From: a virus
Strand: one strand, 5' to 3'
IMG/VR virus record: IMGVR_UViG_3300046536_000116
Coordinates: 1-41,175 of that record
DNA length: 41,175 nucleotides
Shown piece by piece: positions 20,301 through 27,068 of this stretch. The notes under the pieces were generated by a model. That model was not told the DNA's origin and did no database searches. It saw only the letters and a program-made list of their open reading frames with translations. The position numbers and the translations under genes were made by a program. The number at the start of each line of letters is the position of its first letter. Within the stretch, counting starts at the first letter, position 1.

Positions 20301-20600
20301 GGGCGAGTGAAAGAGCGCAACTTGCGAGACATGTTTGAGGAGTACAGGACACGTGAAGGCAGCGACCTTGACCCCGCAAGCATTAGGCACCCAGAGAAGA
20401 AACTCAGCATGATCATGTATGCCTATGACGACACCGATGAGATCAACTTGCGTGTGTCACGGTACAAGTTTGATCAATTCAAAGACACATTGATGAAGAT
20501 CAGACTGGACCATGACGTCGTTGTTGTCGACGGCTACAAGACAAGATCGTTTGGCCGCAAGGTTGAGATCAACCGCATGTGGCTCATTGATCCAGATTGA
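17325..20600 (+). CDS. dnaE: DNA polymerase III alpha subunit (DnaE type)
   Basis: A 1091-residue C-family DNA polymerase. ATG 17325 is chosen over nearby ATGs because GAGGAG lies 8 nt upstream. The N-terminal PHP domain begins SLHTHTTYSYGDG (His10, His12) with EHGN later. The palm has GPARGSAAAS and the catalytic PDIDLDF (Asp419, Asp421, Asp423). Next come the fingers (MGVHAAGLVIS), and helix-hairpin-helix segments IPGIG and IKGIGPKK near 870-915. The length is slightly below cellular DnaE, with a shorter C-terminus. It should replicate the phage genome. Phages with this enzyme usually also carry primase-helicase genes, as here. Confidence 0.95.
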   Translation: MSRTDFVSLHTHTTYSYGDGHGQPMNFATRAAELGHPALALTEHGNVSSHVKHEQACSANNIQPIYGCELYTRDEPNMHKFHLIALAMNQQGYKDLLSLVSASWRNFYYFPTTTSGMMSEFGGDLIVLSGCLGSAIACRALGGKGIESADAGGLSAALGVAKAMERRFGDRYYLEVQAFPELPRTKRLNQLLVKVHEETGIPMVVTLDAHYPTPDDKGMHSLVHAISRGGAAGKKTVDQQEESWNYQVPMTLFDRQSVGRRLAAAGVDDRRLVSQCLDNTLEIAQRCEVTLPKMHQMVYPLPPGVVKPEDLLWEWLRDGWRYRDMNHNLAPGMTAADYTARLNREVGLAIKQGFVDYFLVMSDVVRWAKGQQIVVGPARGSAAASLMCYLLRITEIDPLFYSQMYFERFMDPNRTDIPDIDLDFDDERRDEIRLYLSRKYGSDHVGNIGTFTKYKGRIALDDVARVTKVPLAEVTRLKEFVIERSSGDSRVSNTLEDTIEQFPMARAIYERNPSLSQALDLEGMLKSMGVHAAGLVISDQPLTDVAALYTREIKSKIPGGKPRKLSVLSVDKYDAAYLGMMKVDILGLTTLGLIRICLEMTGMTLDELYGLPMDDERIIDAFRRCDVKGIFQFEGRTTRSVVAELKPDNFQELVDINALSRPGPYHSGTTLDYINSKWGKWNRSDVRNAWTFNEDIERICGYTKFQIIYQEQMLAICREIGNFGWQHAGEMRKMISLKYGEAAMNSKRALFIEGALANGLDEHLADLIFKRIVTAGQYAFNLAHSVSYSMLGYWAMYFKVYHPAVFYAASLRKTDKAKWANLMRDMLDPKFAGLRVGGDRLTVGAIDINKSSITWTVDQERGIILPGFAQIPGIGVKMGAEIAVERKMARDMGQTWDWTAIGTIKGIGPKKLEVLREWATKDDPFGVTSLHISLEEIRMMLRAGQLIDGGGAMLPAPSHKSEDLPFDMGVQFYDEHGNAMWGNEERLPVTWIGRVKERNLRDMFEEYRTREGSDLDPASIRHPEKKLSMIMYAYDDTDEINLRVSRYKFDQFKDTLMKIRLDHDVVVVDGYKTRSFGRKVEINRMWLIDPD

Positions 20601-20610
20601 GGTGGCGGCC

Positions 20611-21648
20611 ATGTGGCGGCGCAACAAGAAACAGGCTGCTGTCTTTGAGCAGCCAATCCATGTTCACACAATCCCAGTGGAGGCAAGCGTGTCAGACAGA
20701 CAAGATGTTTCAATTTGGTCAAGGGCGTCTGACCAGGTTGACACCAACCCATTGTTGCGTGATGTCGCGTTCAACAAGCACTCACGCAACTTTGCTCCCG
20801 GCGGCGCAGACATCGTGTCGCCAACTGCCCAAGGCATAAACCAGGTTGGCATCGATGGCATTGGTGTCAAGTTGGTTCAAGGCCTGCCTGCTGAGCGCGA
20901 TGTCGCACGTGTCATCTGGAAGGGTCAGCAAGCAACGAAAGGCGTTGATATCTCTGACGATTCAGCGATGGACGCGGCAATTGGCGACGACCCTGAGGGT
21001 TGGCAGGAAATGTTCAAGGGTGGCCTACAAACGGCCATGGAAGCATTCGTGCTCGTGTTTGAGGTGTCGGGGGCGTCACGTACATGTACGCACCAAATTG
21101 TGAGGTCACGGCGAGCAGGCTTTCACCAGCAGTCGCAACGTGCGGGGTCATATGTGACTGAGGATGGCATTGGCACCAACGTGCGGGTACCTGAGAGCGT
21201 CAGACGAGCCATGGTGGCGGATGGTGACGTTGCTGACGCATGGCAGGAAGCGTTGTACTGGTCGCGTCGTGCGTACCGTTTGGCTTGTGAAGCCGATGTG
21301 TCGTACCAAGACGCCAGGTACATCTTGCCTGAGGGCACAACGAATTACATCATGTGTGAGTACACGCTTCGTGAGTTTCTCAACGTGTACGCATATCGCG
21401 CATGTTCGATGTTCTCCTGGGAGATCACGCACGTTGTTCGTGAGATGGGCAAGTTGCTCGTGGCGGACAGTCCTTGGCTAGTTGGGACAGGTGGCGATCC
21501 CAAGATCAGTTGTGAACGGTCAAGTGGCCCGGCTGAATTGGGTGGCCACATGTGCACCTTCCAGGGTTGGGAAAGGGTCGAATCACAATGCGCGTTCCCT
21601 TGGGCCGTCGAGTCGAATCGGACGTTCAAGCCCCGGTCCAACATCTGA
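20611..21648 (+). CDS. thyX: ThyX-like flavin-dependent thymidylate synthase with altered signature
   Basis: A 345-residue protein from ATG 20611. FEVSGASRTCTHQIVRSRR, then AGFHQQSQRAG, matches the ThyX region, and LREFLNVYAYRACSMFSWEI matches its C-terminal helix. The hallmark RHR-x7-S is here R165-S166-R167 with Ser175, so the central His is replaced by Ser. ThyX makes dTMP from dUMP with FAD and folate; the change may alter activity or substrate. About 100 extra N-terminal residues precede the core region. Its end is overlapped by a small gene at 21588. Confidence 0.85.
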   Translation: MWRRNKKQAAVFEQPIHVHTIPVEASVSDRQDVSIWSRASDQVDTNPLLRDVAFNKHSRNFAPGGADIVSPTAQGINQVGIDGIGVKLVQGLPAERDVARVIWKGQQATKGVDISDDSAMDAAIGDDPEGWQEMFKGGLQTAMEAFVLVFEVSGASRTCTHQIVRSRRAGFHQQSQRAGSYVTEDGIGTNVRVPESVRRAMVADGDVADAWQEALYWSRRAYRLACEADVSYQDARYILPEGTTNYIMCEYTLREFLNVYAYRACSMFSWEITHVVREMGKLLVADSPWLVGTGGDPKISCERSSGPAELGGHMCTFQGWERVESQCAFPWAVESNRTFKPRSNI

Positions 21649-21776
21649 GAGTTTGTGACAGCGGGACGCACAAATGGATGACAGTGGTGAGTGCTGGAAC
21701 TGTTGCCCGGCAGTGTGTTTACTGTCACATCTGGGAGTACGCAGACCCAAGTGAGGAGCACACGTCGTGGACATAA
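21588..21776 (+). CDS. Small CxxC protein overlapping thyX
   Basis: A 62-residue frame. ATG 21588 gives a 61-nt overlap with the ThyX-like gene; AAAGGG lies about 10 nt upstream. The frame also opens further upstream. It contains VCDSGTHKWMTVV, then CVYCHIW, typical of small phage zinc ribbons (C..H...C..C). A later in-frame ATG (21678) would miss the first cysteine, so I prefer the long overlap. The start remains uncertain. Confidence 0.55.
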   Translation: MRVPLGRRVESDVQAPVQHLRVCDSGTHKWMTVVSAGTVARQCVYCHIWEYADPSEEHTSWT

Positions 21777-22024
21777 AGACACCACAAGAATGTCGTGATG
21801 CTTGGGCCTTGTCAGCAGCGTGGGCGCGACAGGATCAAGAAGGCTATGCAGCGCTGTTGACGCCGTACATGGATGACAGGCAAAAGGCATTTGAACTCAT
21901 CAGTGCTTTCTCGATGATGTTTGCTCAGACATACGCGATGTTTCTGGATGTTCCCATGGAAACAATTCATGAGGGACTTGAAGTTGCCTTAGCACAATTG
22001 GTGCTACAGGAGGATGGTGGATAG
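21767..22024 (+). CDS. Small helical protein, unknown function
   Basis: An 85-residue protein from GTG 21767, behind GAGGAG. It is mostly helical (QECRDAWALSAAWARQDQE, then FELISAFSMMFAQTYAMFLD) and acidic at the end. No known motif. It ends in TAGTG, which overlaps the primase start, and the next gene has GGAGG before it. Confidence 0.75.
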   Translation: MDIKTPQECRDAWALSAAWARQDQEGYAALLTPYMDDRQKAFELISAFSMMFAQTYAMFLDVPMETIHEGLEVALAQLVLQEDGG

Positions 22025-24708
22025 TGCCTGCTCACACCGACTGGAGAAATGTCACAGTCAATGAAGCCTGGTATCAGGCGCGACAGGCTGAGTTGACACC
22101 GGTGACTGCTGATGGCTTGTGTAAGGCTCGTGGATTCCCCACCACAGAGCGCATGCTCAATGCCTTGTCGAGAGGTGTTGGCTGGCATGGTGGGGAGCAA
22201 CGTTGGGTGATTCCATTGCCCAACATTCACGGCAACATCTACCAAGCCAAGTTGTGGCGTAACTACACAGCTGAAGCCCAAAAGAAATACAGGTGGATGA
22301 CTGCGGGTGGGCCACGAGCCGCTGAATTGTCGGTGAGTGGTGAACCTGTTGGGCGGCTGTTTGATTTGCCATGGGTGATCGAACACGCCGACAGCGCAAA
22401 GGGTGGCGGCTGGTTGTGGTTCCTGGAAGGCGAATGGGACGTCATCATGGCCCGCATTGGCGGGCTCGCAGCCACGTGTAGCATTCTGGGTGCCGGTGCT
22501 AGCACTCCTTGGTTGCTAGACGAGTTTGGAGGTGAAGAGACAGCAAGGTCTTTGCTCATGCGCTTCAAAGGCATCGGCATCGTGTATGACACCGATAATG
22601 CTGGTGACGTTGGCGTGCTCAAGATGAGCAAGACACTTGAAACAATGTGCGACAAGTTGGCAATTGACGCGCACCACCCAGAGTGGCACGGAATCAGGGC
22701 TGTCGATTTGCGACAGTCGGAATGGTACAAAGGTGAACAAGGCTGGGACTTCAGTGACTTTGTCCATGCTGCCATTGCTGCGAAGCAAGGTGGTCGTGCG
22801 CCGAAGTGGCTTGTGTCTTCTGTTGAAGGCACAGATGAATCAGGTCATGTCTTCATTGCAGCAATGTTTGGCCTTGACCCTTTGGATTCATCTCAGCCAT
22901 CGCTTGACACAGTGTTTGTTGATCGTGAAGGCATCAAGACCATCGACATCAAGGACATTCTTGATGCTGGGTTCCGCTACGCTGTCTCATCGGGCACCCG
23001 CAACCAGGGCATCTTTCACGCTGGACAAAAGGCTTTGCGGGGTGGTTGGCGCTACGATGAATTGGTGGATGAACAGGCTGGTGAAAGGTACGTTGAAACA
23101 GTGAATGTGATGTTCCCTGACAGGGAGCCATTCACAGTTGCTGAGGCGTATGAGCAACTCAAGCGATCTTTCCTGCTCTACAAAGGCCAGGTCAATTTGG
23201 CCGATGACATCGCCAACATGAAGCGCATTTACTACTACTTCCCATTTGTCATGGTCCACCCAAATCGTGGTTGGTTGTGGTGGTCTGGCGAGCACTGGGA
23301 GGCAGGCGAGTTGCAGGTGTGGGATCATGTGCGTCGCATCCCTGAGAAGATTGATGAAGAGTCATCGCGTATGTTTCAGGCTGGTGATCCATTGACTGCT
23401 GCGACGCTCAAGAAGTGGGCCAAGCAGTGTCGCAACGATCATAAACACCGAATCATGATGAACATGGCCAAGACATCATTGTTGTTCCACCCGAACAAGG
23501 ATTTGGGCGAGGCTTGGGACGGCAATCCAATGATGCTTGGCATGCCACACGGCGTGCTTGACCTGTCTGATGGCCGAATTATGACAGGTGCTATTGCTCG
23601 GGACAAGTTCTGCTCAATGACGACGCGTGGAACAGTGGCCTCGCCTGATGAAATTGACAGTGATCCTGACCTGAAAAGGTGTTGGGAGCGCTGGCAATCA
23701 TTGCTGGATGACTGGTTGCCGGACAAGGACACCCGCGAAACAGTGCAAGAAATCATGGGCACCTCGATGGTTGGTCGCCTGGACGAGCACATTTGGGTGT
23801 TTCAGTCAACAGGGCGTGGTGGCAAAAGCACGTTGCTCGATGCTTGCAAGATCGCAATGGGCGATTATCGGTATGAGATCAGTGGTCCTGTCGTCACAAA
23901 TAAGGCCACAGACAACAGCAAATCGTCAGCCATTGCGGGCCTGGATGGAAAGCGCCTCATCGTGATCAGTGAAGTTGGCGGTCGCATGCTTGATGCTGAG
24001 ATGTTGAAGCAGTTGACAGGCGAGACAGAGACCATGGGTAGAGCAATGCGGTCAAATCCTCAGCCAGTGCAGAATGTGGGCTCATACTTCATCATGACCA
24101 ACCATGCTGTTGACCTCCATGGCGACCAGTCAGAAGCGTTGCGTGGACGGCTTGTCATCGTGCCATTTGTGCGACGGTTTGTCGACCACACCAGGTTGGG
24201 TGAGCAGGAATATCGGTCAGCACGTGCCGAAGGCTCAGTGCTTGAACGCTCGGACCAAGTCAAGCACATTGCGATGGGTCGTGAACCTGGCTGGGAACGC
24301 ATGCCTGACGCAGTGCTAACTTGGATGTTCAATGGTTGGGAGCGAGTGCGGGAGCGTGGGCACGTCGTGTTCTCTGAGGCAATGACGTCAATCACGAACC
24401 GTGTGTGGGCTGAAAGTGATTGGCTAACAACGTACTTCACTGAGTCGGGGCTGTGGGTGCCTGATGGCTTCACTGTGGTATCAACACCTGGCCTCACGCA
24501 GAATATCAGTGATTGGGCACTCTCGACTGACCAGGAGGAATTGAACAAAATGCTGTTGCGCAATCCTTCACAGGTCGTTGCTGAGCAGCTGAAGAAGATG
24601 GAAGGCCGTGGATATCAGTTTGTCGGCAAAAGCACCAGGGCATTGTGGATGAATGGGAAGCGACAGGTAAATGCCTGGAGAGTACCGTGGACATTTATCG
24701 GTGGTTGA
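22024..24708 (+). CDS. Phage primase-helicase (TOPRIM plus SF3/D5-type ATPase)
   Basis: An 894-residue protein from GTG 22024 with GGAGG upstream. The N-terminal TOPRIM-like domain shows FLEGEWDV (Glu135) and YDTDNAG (Asp189, Asp191), used to make RNA primers. A long middle region leads to the D5/P4-like superfamily 3 helicase: Walker A GRGGKST (597-603), Walker B-like KRLIVISEVGG, and sensor-type SYFIMTNHAVDL. Such proteins unwind DNA and prime at the phage fork, here together with the DnaE-type polymerase. A repeat-rich gap follows the gene. Confidence 0.9.
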   Translation: MPAHTDWRNVTVNEAWYQARQAELTPVTADGLCKARGFPTTERMLNALSRGVGWHGGEQRWVIPLPNIHGNIYQAKLWRNYTAEAQKKYRWMTAGGPRAAELSVSGEPVGRLFDLPWVIEHADSAKGGGWLWFLEGEWDVIMARIGGLAATCSILGAGASTPWLLDEFGGEETARSLLMRFKGIGIVYDTDNAGDVGVLKMSKTLETMCDKLAIDAHHPEWHGIRAVDLRQSEWYKGEQGWDFSDFVHAAIAAKQGGRAPKWLVSSVEGTDESGHVFIAAMFGLDPLDSSQPSLDTVFVDREGIKTIDIKDILDAGFRYAVSSGTRNQGIFHAGQKALRGGWRYDELVDEQAGERYVETVNVMFPDREPFTVAEAYEQLKRSFLLYKGQVNLADDIANMKRIYYYFPFVMVHPNRGWLWWSGEHWEAGELQVWDHVRRIPEKIDEESSRMFQAGDPLTAATLKKWAKQCRNDHKHRIMMNMAKTSLLFHPNKDLGEAWDGNPMMLGMPHGVLDLSDGRIMTGAIARDKFCSMTTRGTVASPDEIDSDPDLKRCWERWQSLLDDWLPDKDTRETVQEIMGTSMVGRLDEHIWVFQSTGRGGKSTLLDACKIAMGDYRYEISGPVVTNKATDNSKSSAIAGLDGKRLIVISEVGGRMLDAEMLKQLTGETETMGRAMRSNPQPVQNVGSYFIMTNHAVDLHGDQSEALRGRLVIVPFVRRFVDHTRLGEQEYRSARAEGSVLERSDQVKHIAMGREPGWERMPDAVLTWMFNGWERVRERGHVVFSEAMTSITNRVWAESDWLTTYFTESGLWVPDGFTVVSTPGLTQNISDWALSTDQEELNKMLLRNPSQVVAEQLKKMEGRGYQFVGKSTRALWMNGKRQVNAWRVPWTFIGG

Positions 24709-24985
24709 GGCGGATACCAGAACACCCGAAAACACTGCTACAACACGTGAAAACGTGTTGGTATCCGCGCTATCCGCCGTTCGCTCTACTATACACGTAA
24801 GTCTGTCGGCCTCTTATCGCAACACATGTTGGATATTCCAATAAGAGATAACAGAATCGGGGCGACTGGTAATAGGGAAAGCGGCGGATACGGCGGATAT
24901 GCCCTGGTCGGAGTATGTTCAAGGTAGATACGCGGCAGGGACTGAGCAGATACCGACGGATACAAGGAGGACAACAAGAATCATC
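24709..24985. other. Repeat-rich non-coding gap; possible replication origin or operator
   Basis: No gene is seen in these 277 nt. GGCGGATA occurs at 24709-24716, 24883-24890 and 24892-24899, with the inverse TATCCGCC at 24771-24778. A perfect hairpin CAACACGT-GAAA-ACGTGTTG lies at 24741-24760, the inverted repeat CTCTTAT/ATAAGAG surrounds TTGGATATTCCAA, and ATAACAGAAT (24848-24857) also occurs in both promoter-like elements. Iterons and dyads after a primase-helicase suggest an origin or a regulator-binding site. This is inference from pattern only. Confidence 0.5.
24741..24760. repeat. Perfect 8-bp hairpin with GAAA tetraloop
   Basis: CAACACGT-GAAA-ACGTGTTG. A GNRA tetraloop closes the stem on either strand's RNA reading in the forward direction, so it should be stable in an mRNA. 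It could be a terminator for the replication operon (no T-run) or part of the origin-like region. Confidence 0.6.
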
Positions 24986-25480
24986 ATGGGTACCAACATC
25001 TTTTCAATTGATCCTGGAGGCACGACAGGCTGGGCCTTCATGAAGGACGTTGATATCGCCACCCTCCCGCAAGGCGAATGCGACATCAATGTGATGGCTG
25101 GCCAGATGGGAGGTGATGAGAATCAACAAGCGATTGACTTGTTCAAGATCATTGATTATGCGTGGCCGTGCGCTGTCGTGATTGAGGACTTTGTGCCTCA
25201 AATGCTCAACAAAGAGCGCCACTTCCTGTCACCCGTCCGCATCACCAGTAAGCTGGAATTGTTGCTATGGCAGGTGAATCGGCGTCACGTCAAGCAAATG
25301 CCCAGCATGGCAAAGAGCACGATCAGTGATGAGCATCTCAAGGTTGTGATGATGTTCCAGCCAGGGATGCCACACGCAAATGATGCGTGCCGACATGGGC
25401 TCACATTCTTGCGACGTGTCGTGCGATCGCCATGGTTCTATGACAAGCTGATCGAGCCAATTGGCCTTGATGGGAGTTGA
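24986..25480 (+). CDS. RuvC-like Holliday junction resolvase
   Basis: A 164-residue nuclease of the RNase H fold. ATG 24986 gives the expected N-terminus NIFSIDPGGTTGWA with catalytic Asp9. Later AVVIEDF supplies Glu67, and HANDACRHGL supplies His130, Asp133 and His137, in the order of RuvC-like enzymes. AAGGAGG lies 15 nt upstream, a long spacing; an earlier in-frame ATG at 24899 has no ribosome site. It should cut branched DNA before packaging or during recombination. Confidence 0.85.
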   Translation: MGTNIFSIDPGGTTGWAFMKDVDIATLPQGECDINVMAGQMGGDENQQAIDLFKIIDYAWPCAVVIEDFVPQMLNKERHFLSPVRITSKLELLLWQVNRRHVKQMPSMAKSTISDEHLKVVMMFQPGMPHANDACRHGLTFLRRVVRSPWFYDKLIEPIGLDGS

Positions 25481-25481
25481 T

Positions 25482-25559
25482 GTGTGGAAGCGTTGGAAGG
25501 CATGGCGTCGCAGGCGCTACATGGACGGTGTTGCCAAACGGCTCAAGGAGCAACGATGA
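25482..25559 (+). CDS. Tiny Trp/Arg-rich peptide
   Basis: A 25-residue peptide from GTG 25482 with GGAG about 7 nt upstream. Its sequence starts VWKRWKAWRRRRYMDGV (V read as Met) and resembles the peptide at 8448 in its Trp plus Arg composition. It overlaps the next gene by ATGA. Two other frames are open here, but only this one has matching ribosome spacing, amino acid style and an overlap junction. Confidence 0.5.
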   Translation: MWKRWKAWRRRRYMDGVAKRLKEQR

Positions 25560-25768
25560 CGGTCAAGCCAGGTCAATTGTGCTCTGTGACTGGGCGCAAG
25601 CGATTCCCGAAAGGCACTGCCCTGCATGTGCTCAACGTGTTGAAGGCCAAGTCACGAAATGGCGGCGAGGACAGCCCCGCATATGTCAGTGAATGCTTCT
25701 ACTGCGATGACTGGCACTTGTGGTACTCAAATAGCCAAATGAAGAAGGCTGGTGGCAAAGACAAGTGA
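25556..25768 (+). CDS. Small CxxC protein, unknown function
   Basis: A 70-residue basic protein from ATG 25556 with AAGGAG 5 nt upstream. One cysteine occurs near the start (GQLCSVTGRKRF) and CFYCDDWHLW near the end, so a zinc knuckle is possible. Function unknown. It overlaps the next gene by GTGA. Confidence 0.7.
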   Translation: MTVKPGQLCSVTGRKRFPKGTALHVLNVLKAKSRNGGEDSPAYVSECFYCDDWHLWYSNSQMKKAGGKDK

Positions 25769-26085
25769 AGTGGCAGCAAGTGATTATCAACCCTAGGCTC
25801 AAGACGATGATGGACGCAGATGGCTCCAAGCACGTGATGATCTACAGCTGTCGCGTGAACGATGGTGCGCTGCAAGTCATCATCAGCCAAGACAATGCGT
25901 TGTGGCATTTGTCTATCAGTCACTCTGGTGGGCTGCGGCCATCGCGCTACCCTGTGTGGGATGAGATCACTGATGCGCGATACACGTTGCTACCAAAGGA
26001 CATCACCATGGCGATGATCTTGCCGCCACCAGAGCAGTATGTCAATGTCCATGAGACAACATTCCACCTTTGGGAGATACCGTGA
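25765..26085 (+). CDS. DUF7694-like phage protein
   Basis: A 106-residue protein from GTG 25765, coupled by GTGA. The second half, LWHLSISHSGG, YPVWDEITDAR, then YVNVHETTFHLWEI, matches a pattern I associate with DUF7694, common near phage packaging genes, of unknown function. No catalytic residues are evident. It overlaps the next gene's GTG. Confidence 0.68.
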   Translation: MKWQQVIINPRLKTMMDADGSKHVMIYSCRVNDGALQVIISQDNALWHLSISHSGGLRPSRYPVWDEITDARYTLLPKDITMAMILPPPEQYVNVHETTFHLWEIP

Positions 26086-26393
26086 CCGAGATTGACAGGC
26101 AGCGCTACATCGATGACATGCACGCCATTCAGACAGGCATCGCCATGATGATCGAGCACAACGCAACGACAGGTGCACGCTATGCCGAGATTGAGCCCAA
26201 GCATTTGCGGGTGGGGATCAACAGCGCGATGATTGACACAGGCGCGTTGATGGCGTTGTTGGTCAACAAAGGCTTCATCACAATGGATGAAGTGGATGCC
26301 GCTTTGGCCGACATGGCTGACCGCGATGTTGAGACGTACACCAAGATGGTCAATGATGCGTTGGGTGGTGAAGGCAGGATTCACCTTGGCTAG
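26082..26393 (+). CDS. Helical protein, unknown function
   Basis: A 103-residue protein from GTG 26082, overlapping the previous stop. It is helical and acidic (YIDDMHAIQTGIAMMIEHN, then DEVDAALADMADRD). No known motif. It is the last gene before promoter-like element P2. Confidence 0.74.
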   Translation: MTEIDRQRYIDDMHAIQTGIAMMIEHNATTGARYAEIEPKHLRVGINSAMIDTGALMALLVNKGFITMDEVDAALADMADRDVETYTKMVNDALGGEGRIHLG

Positions 26394-26424
26394 CAACAGG
26401 TTTGACGTTGCCTATGGTGGGGTG

Positions 26425-26483
26425 ATAACAGAATAAATTAGGCCGCCGAAACGCTTGACTACAACAGCCCTATGGCGTAGCGT
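26425..26483 (+). promoter_or_regulatory. Promoter-like element P2 before the structural operon
   Basis: ATAACAGAATAAAT (26425-26438) and CGCCGAAA, then TTGACT (26455-26460), an exact 17-bp spacer and TAGCGT (26478-26483). The upstream part is almost the same as P1 (9868). The -10 is weaker than P1's TAGAAT, which would suit a late promoter needing an activator. A 9-bp inverted repeat (26464-26472 with 26493-26501) covers the spacer and -10. Confidence 0.6.
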
Positions 26484-26501
26484 CCGCGACAGTAGGGCTG
26501 T
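26464..26501. repeat. Inverted repeat across the P2 -10 region
   Basis: ACAGCCCTA and TAGGGCTGT are exact inverted copies separated by 20 nt, enclosing TAGCGT. This may be a repressor operator, or a hairpin at the very start of the late mRNA. Confidence 0.6.
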
Positions 26502-26548
26502 CGGCAATTCCCTGTTGGAAGTCCCGATGTTTCGCTTTGGAGGACAAG

Positions 26549-27049
26549 GTGCCCAGCCCCAATCTGAACCACATCAGCCGATGGGTGGGTCATGCCCAGC
26601 GGCTGAACCCGCATGACCTGGCAATTGCCACATACGTGCACATTCGCATCGTGGAGGAAATGATGGCTGATCTTCAGCAGTCGGTAACTGACCTACAGGT
26701 GGCGGTTCAGGGTGTGAGCGACAGGCTCGCTGCCGGTGGCCAGGACCTGACACAAGCGCTGGCTGACGCGCAGGCGGCAAACGCTGCGCTCCAGGCTGCG
26801 TACCAGCAGCAGCTGTCTGATGACGCTGTCGAGGATGCGCAGTTCCAGGCCACCATCGATGACCTGAACGCGCAACTGGCGACTGCAACTGCTCAGGCCC
26901 AGGCAGCGGCTGACGCAATTCAGACCGAGGTGGCCAACCTGAACAACATCGCTGTCGGCCAGCCGGTCAACCCACCGCCTGTCGATACTGGCCTTGACCC
27001 CAGCCAGGGCGCACCGCCCAGCGATGGCCCAGTCGTCAACCCCGTCTGA
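26549..27049 (+). CDS. Coiled-coil protein with Pro-rich tail, unknown function
   Basis: A 166-residue protein from GTG 26549, 5 nt after GGAGG. Residues 40-130 form a long Ala/Gln/Leu coiled coil (VTDLQVAVQGVSDRLA, then DLNAQLATATAQAQAAAD) and the tail is Pro/Gly/Asp-rich (PVNPPPVDTGLDPSQG). It starts the packaging operon. It resembles small structural or scaffold-like proteins, but nothing proves that. Confidence 0.76.
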   Translation: MPSPNLNHISRWVGHAQRLNPHDLAIATYVHIRIVEEMMADLQQSVTDLQVAVQGVSDRLAAGGQDLTQALADAQAANAALQAAYQQQLSDDAVEDAQFQATIDDLNAQLATATAQAQAAADAIQTEVANLNNIAVGQPVNPPPVDTGLDPSQGAPPSDGPVVNPV

Positions 27050-27068
27050 GAAGGCACGCTGAAACATC

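Noticed and set aside
25477-25692. Alternative overlapping frame at the small genes after the RuvC-like gene
   Set aside because: Three frames are open here; only the 25482-25559 and 25556-25768 pair has ribosome spacing and an ATGA junction.
26385-26415. CTAGCAACAGG similar to the 3' half of stem III
   Set aside because: The 5' half, GTC and core are missing. It may be a relic or chance.
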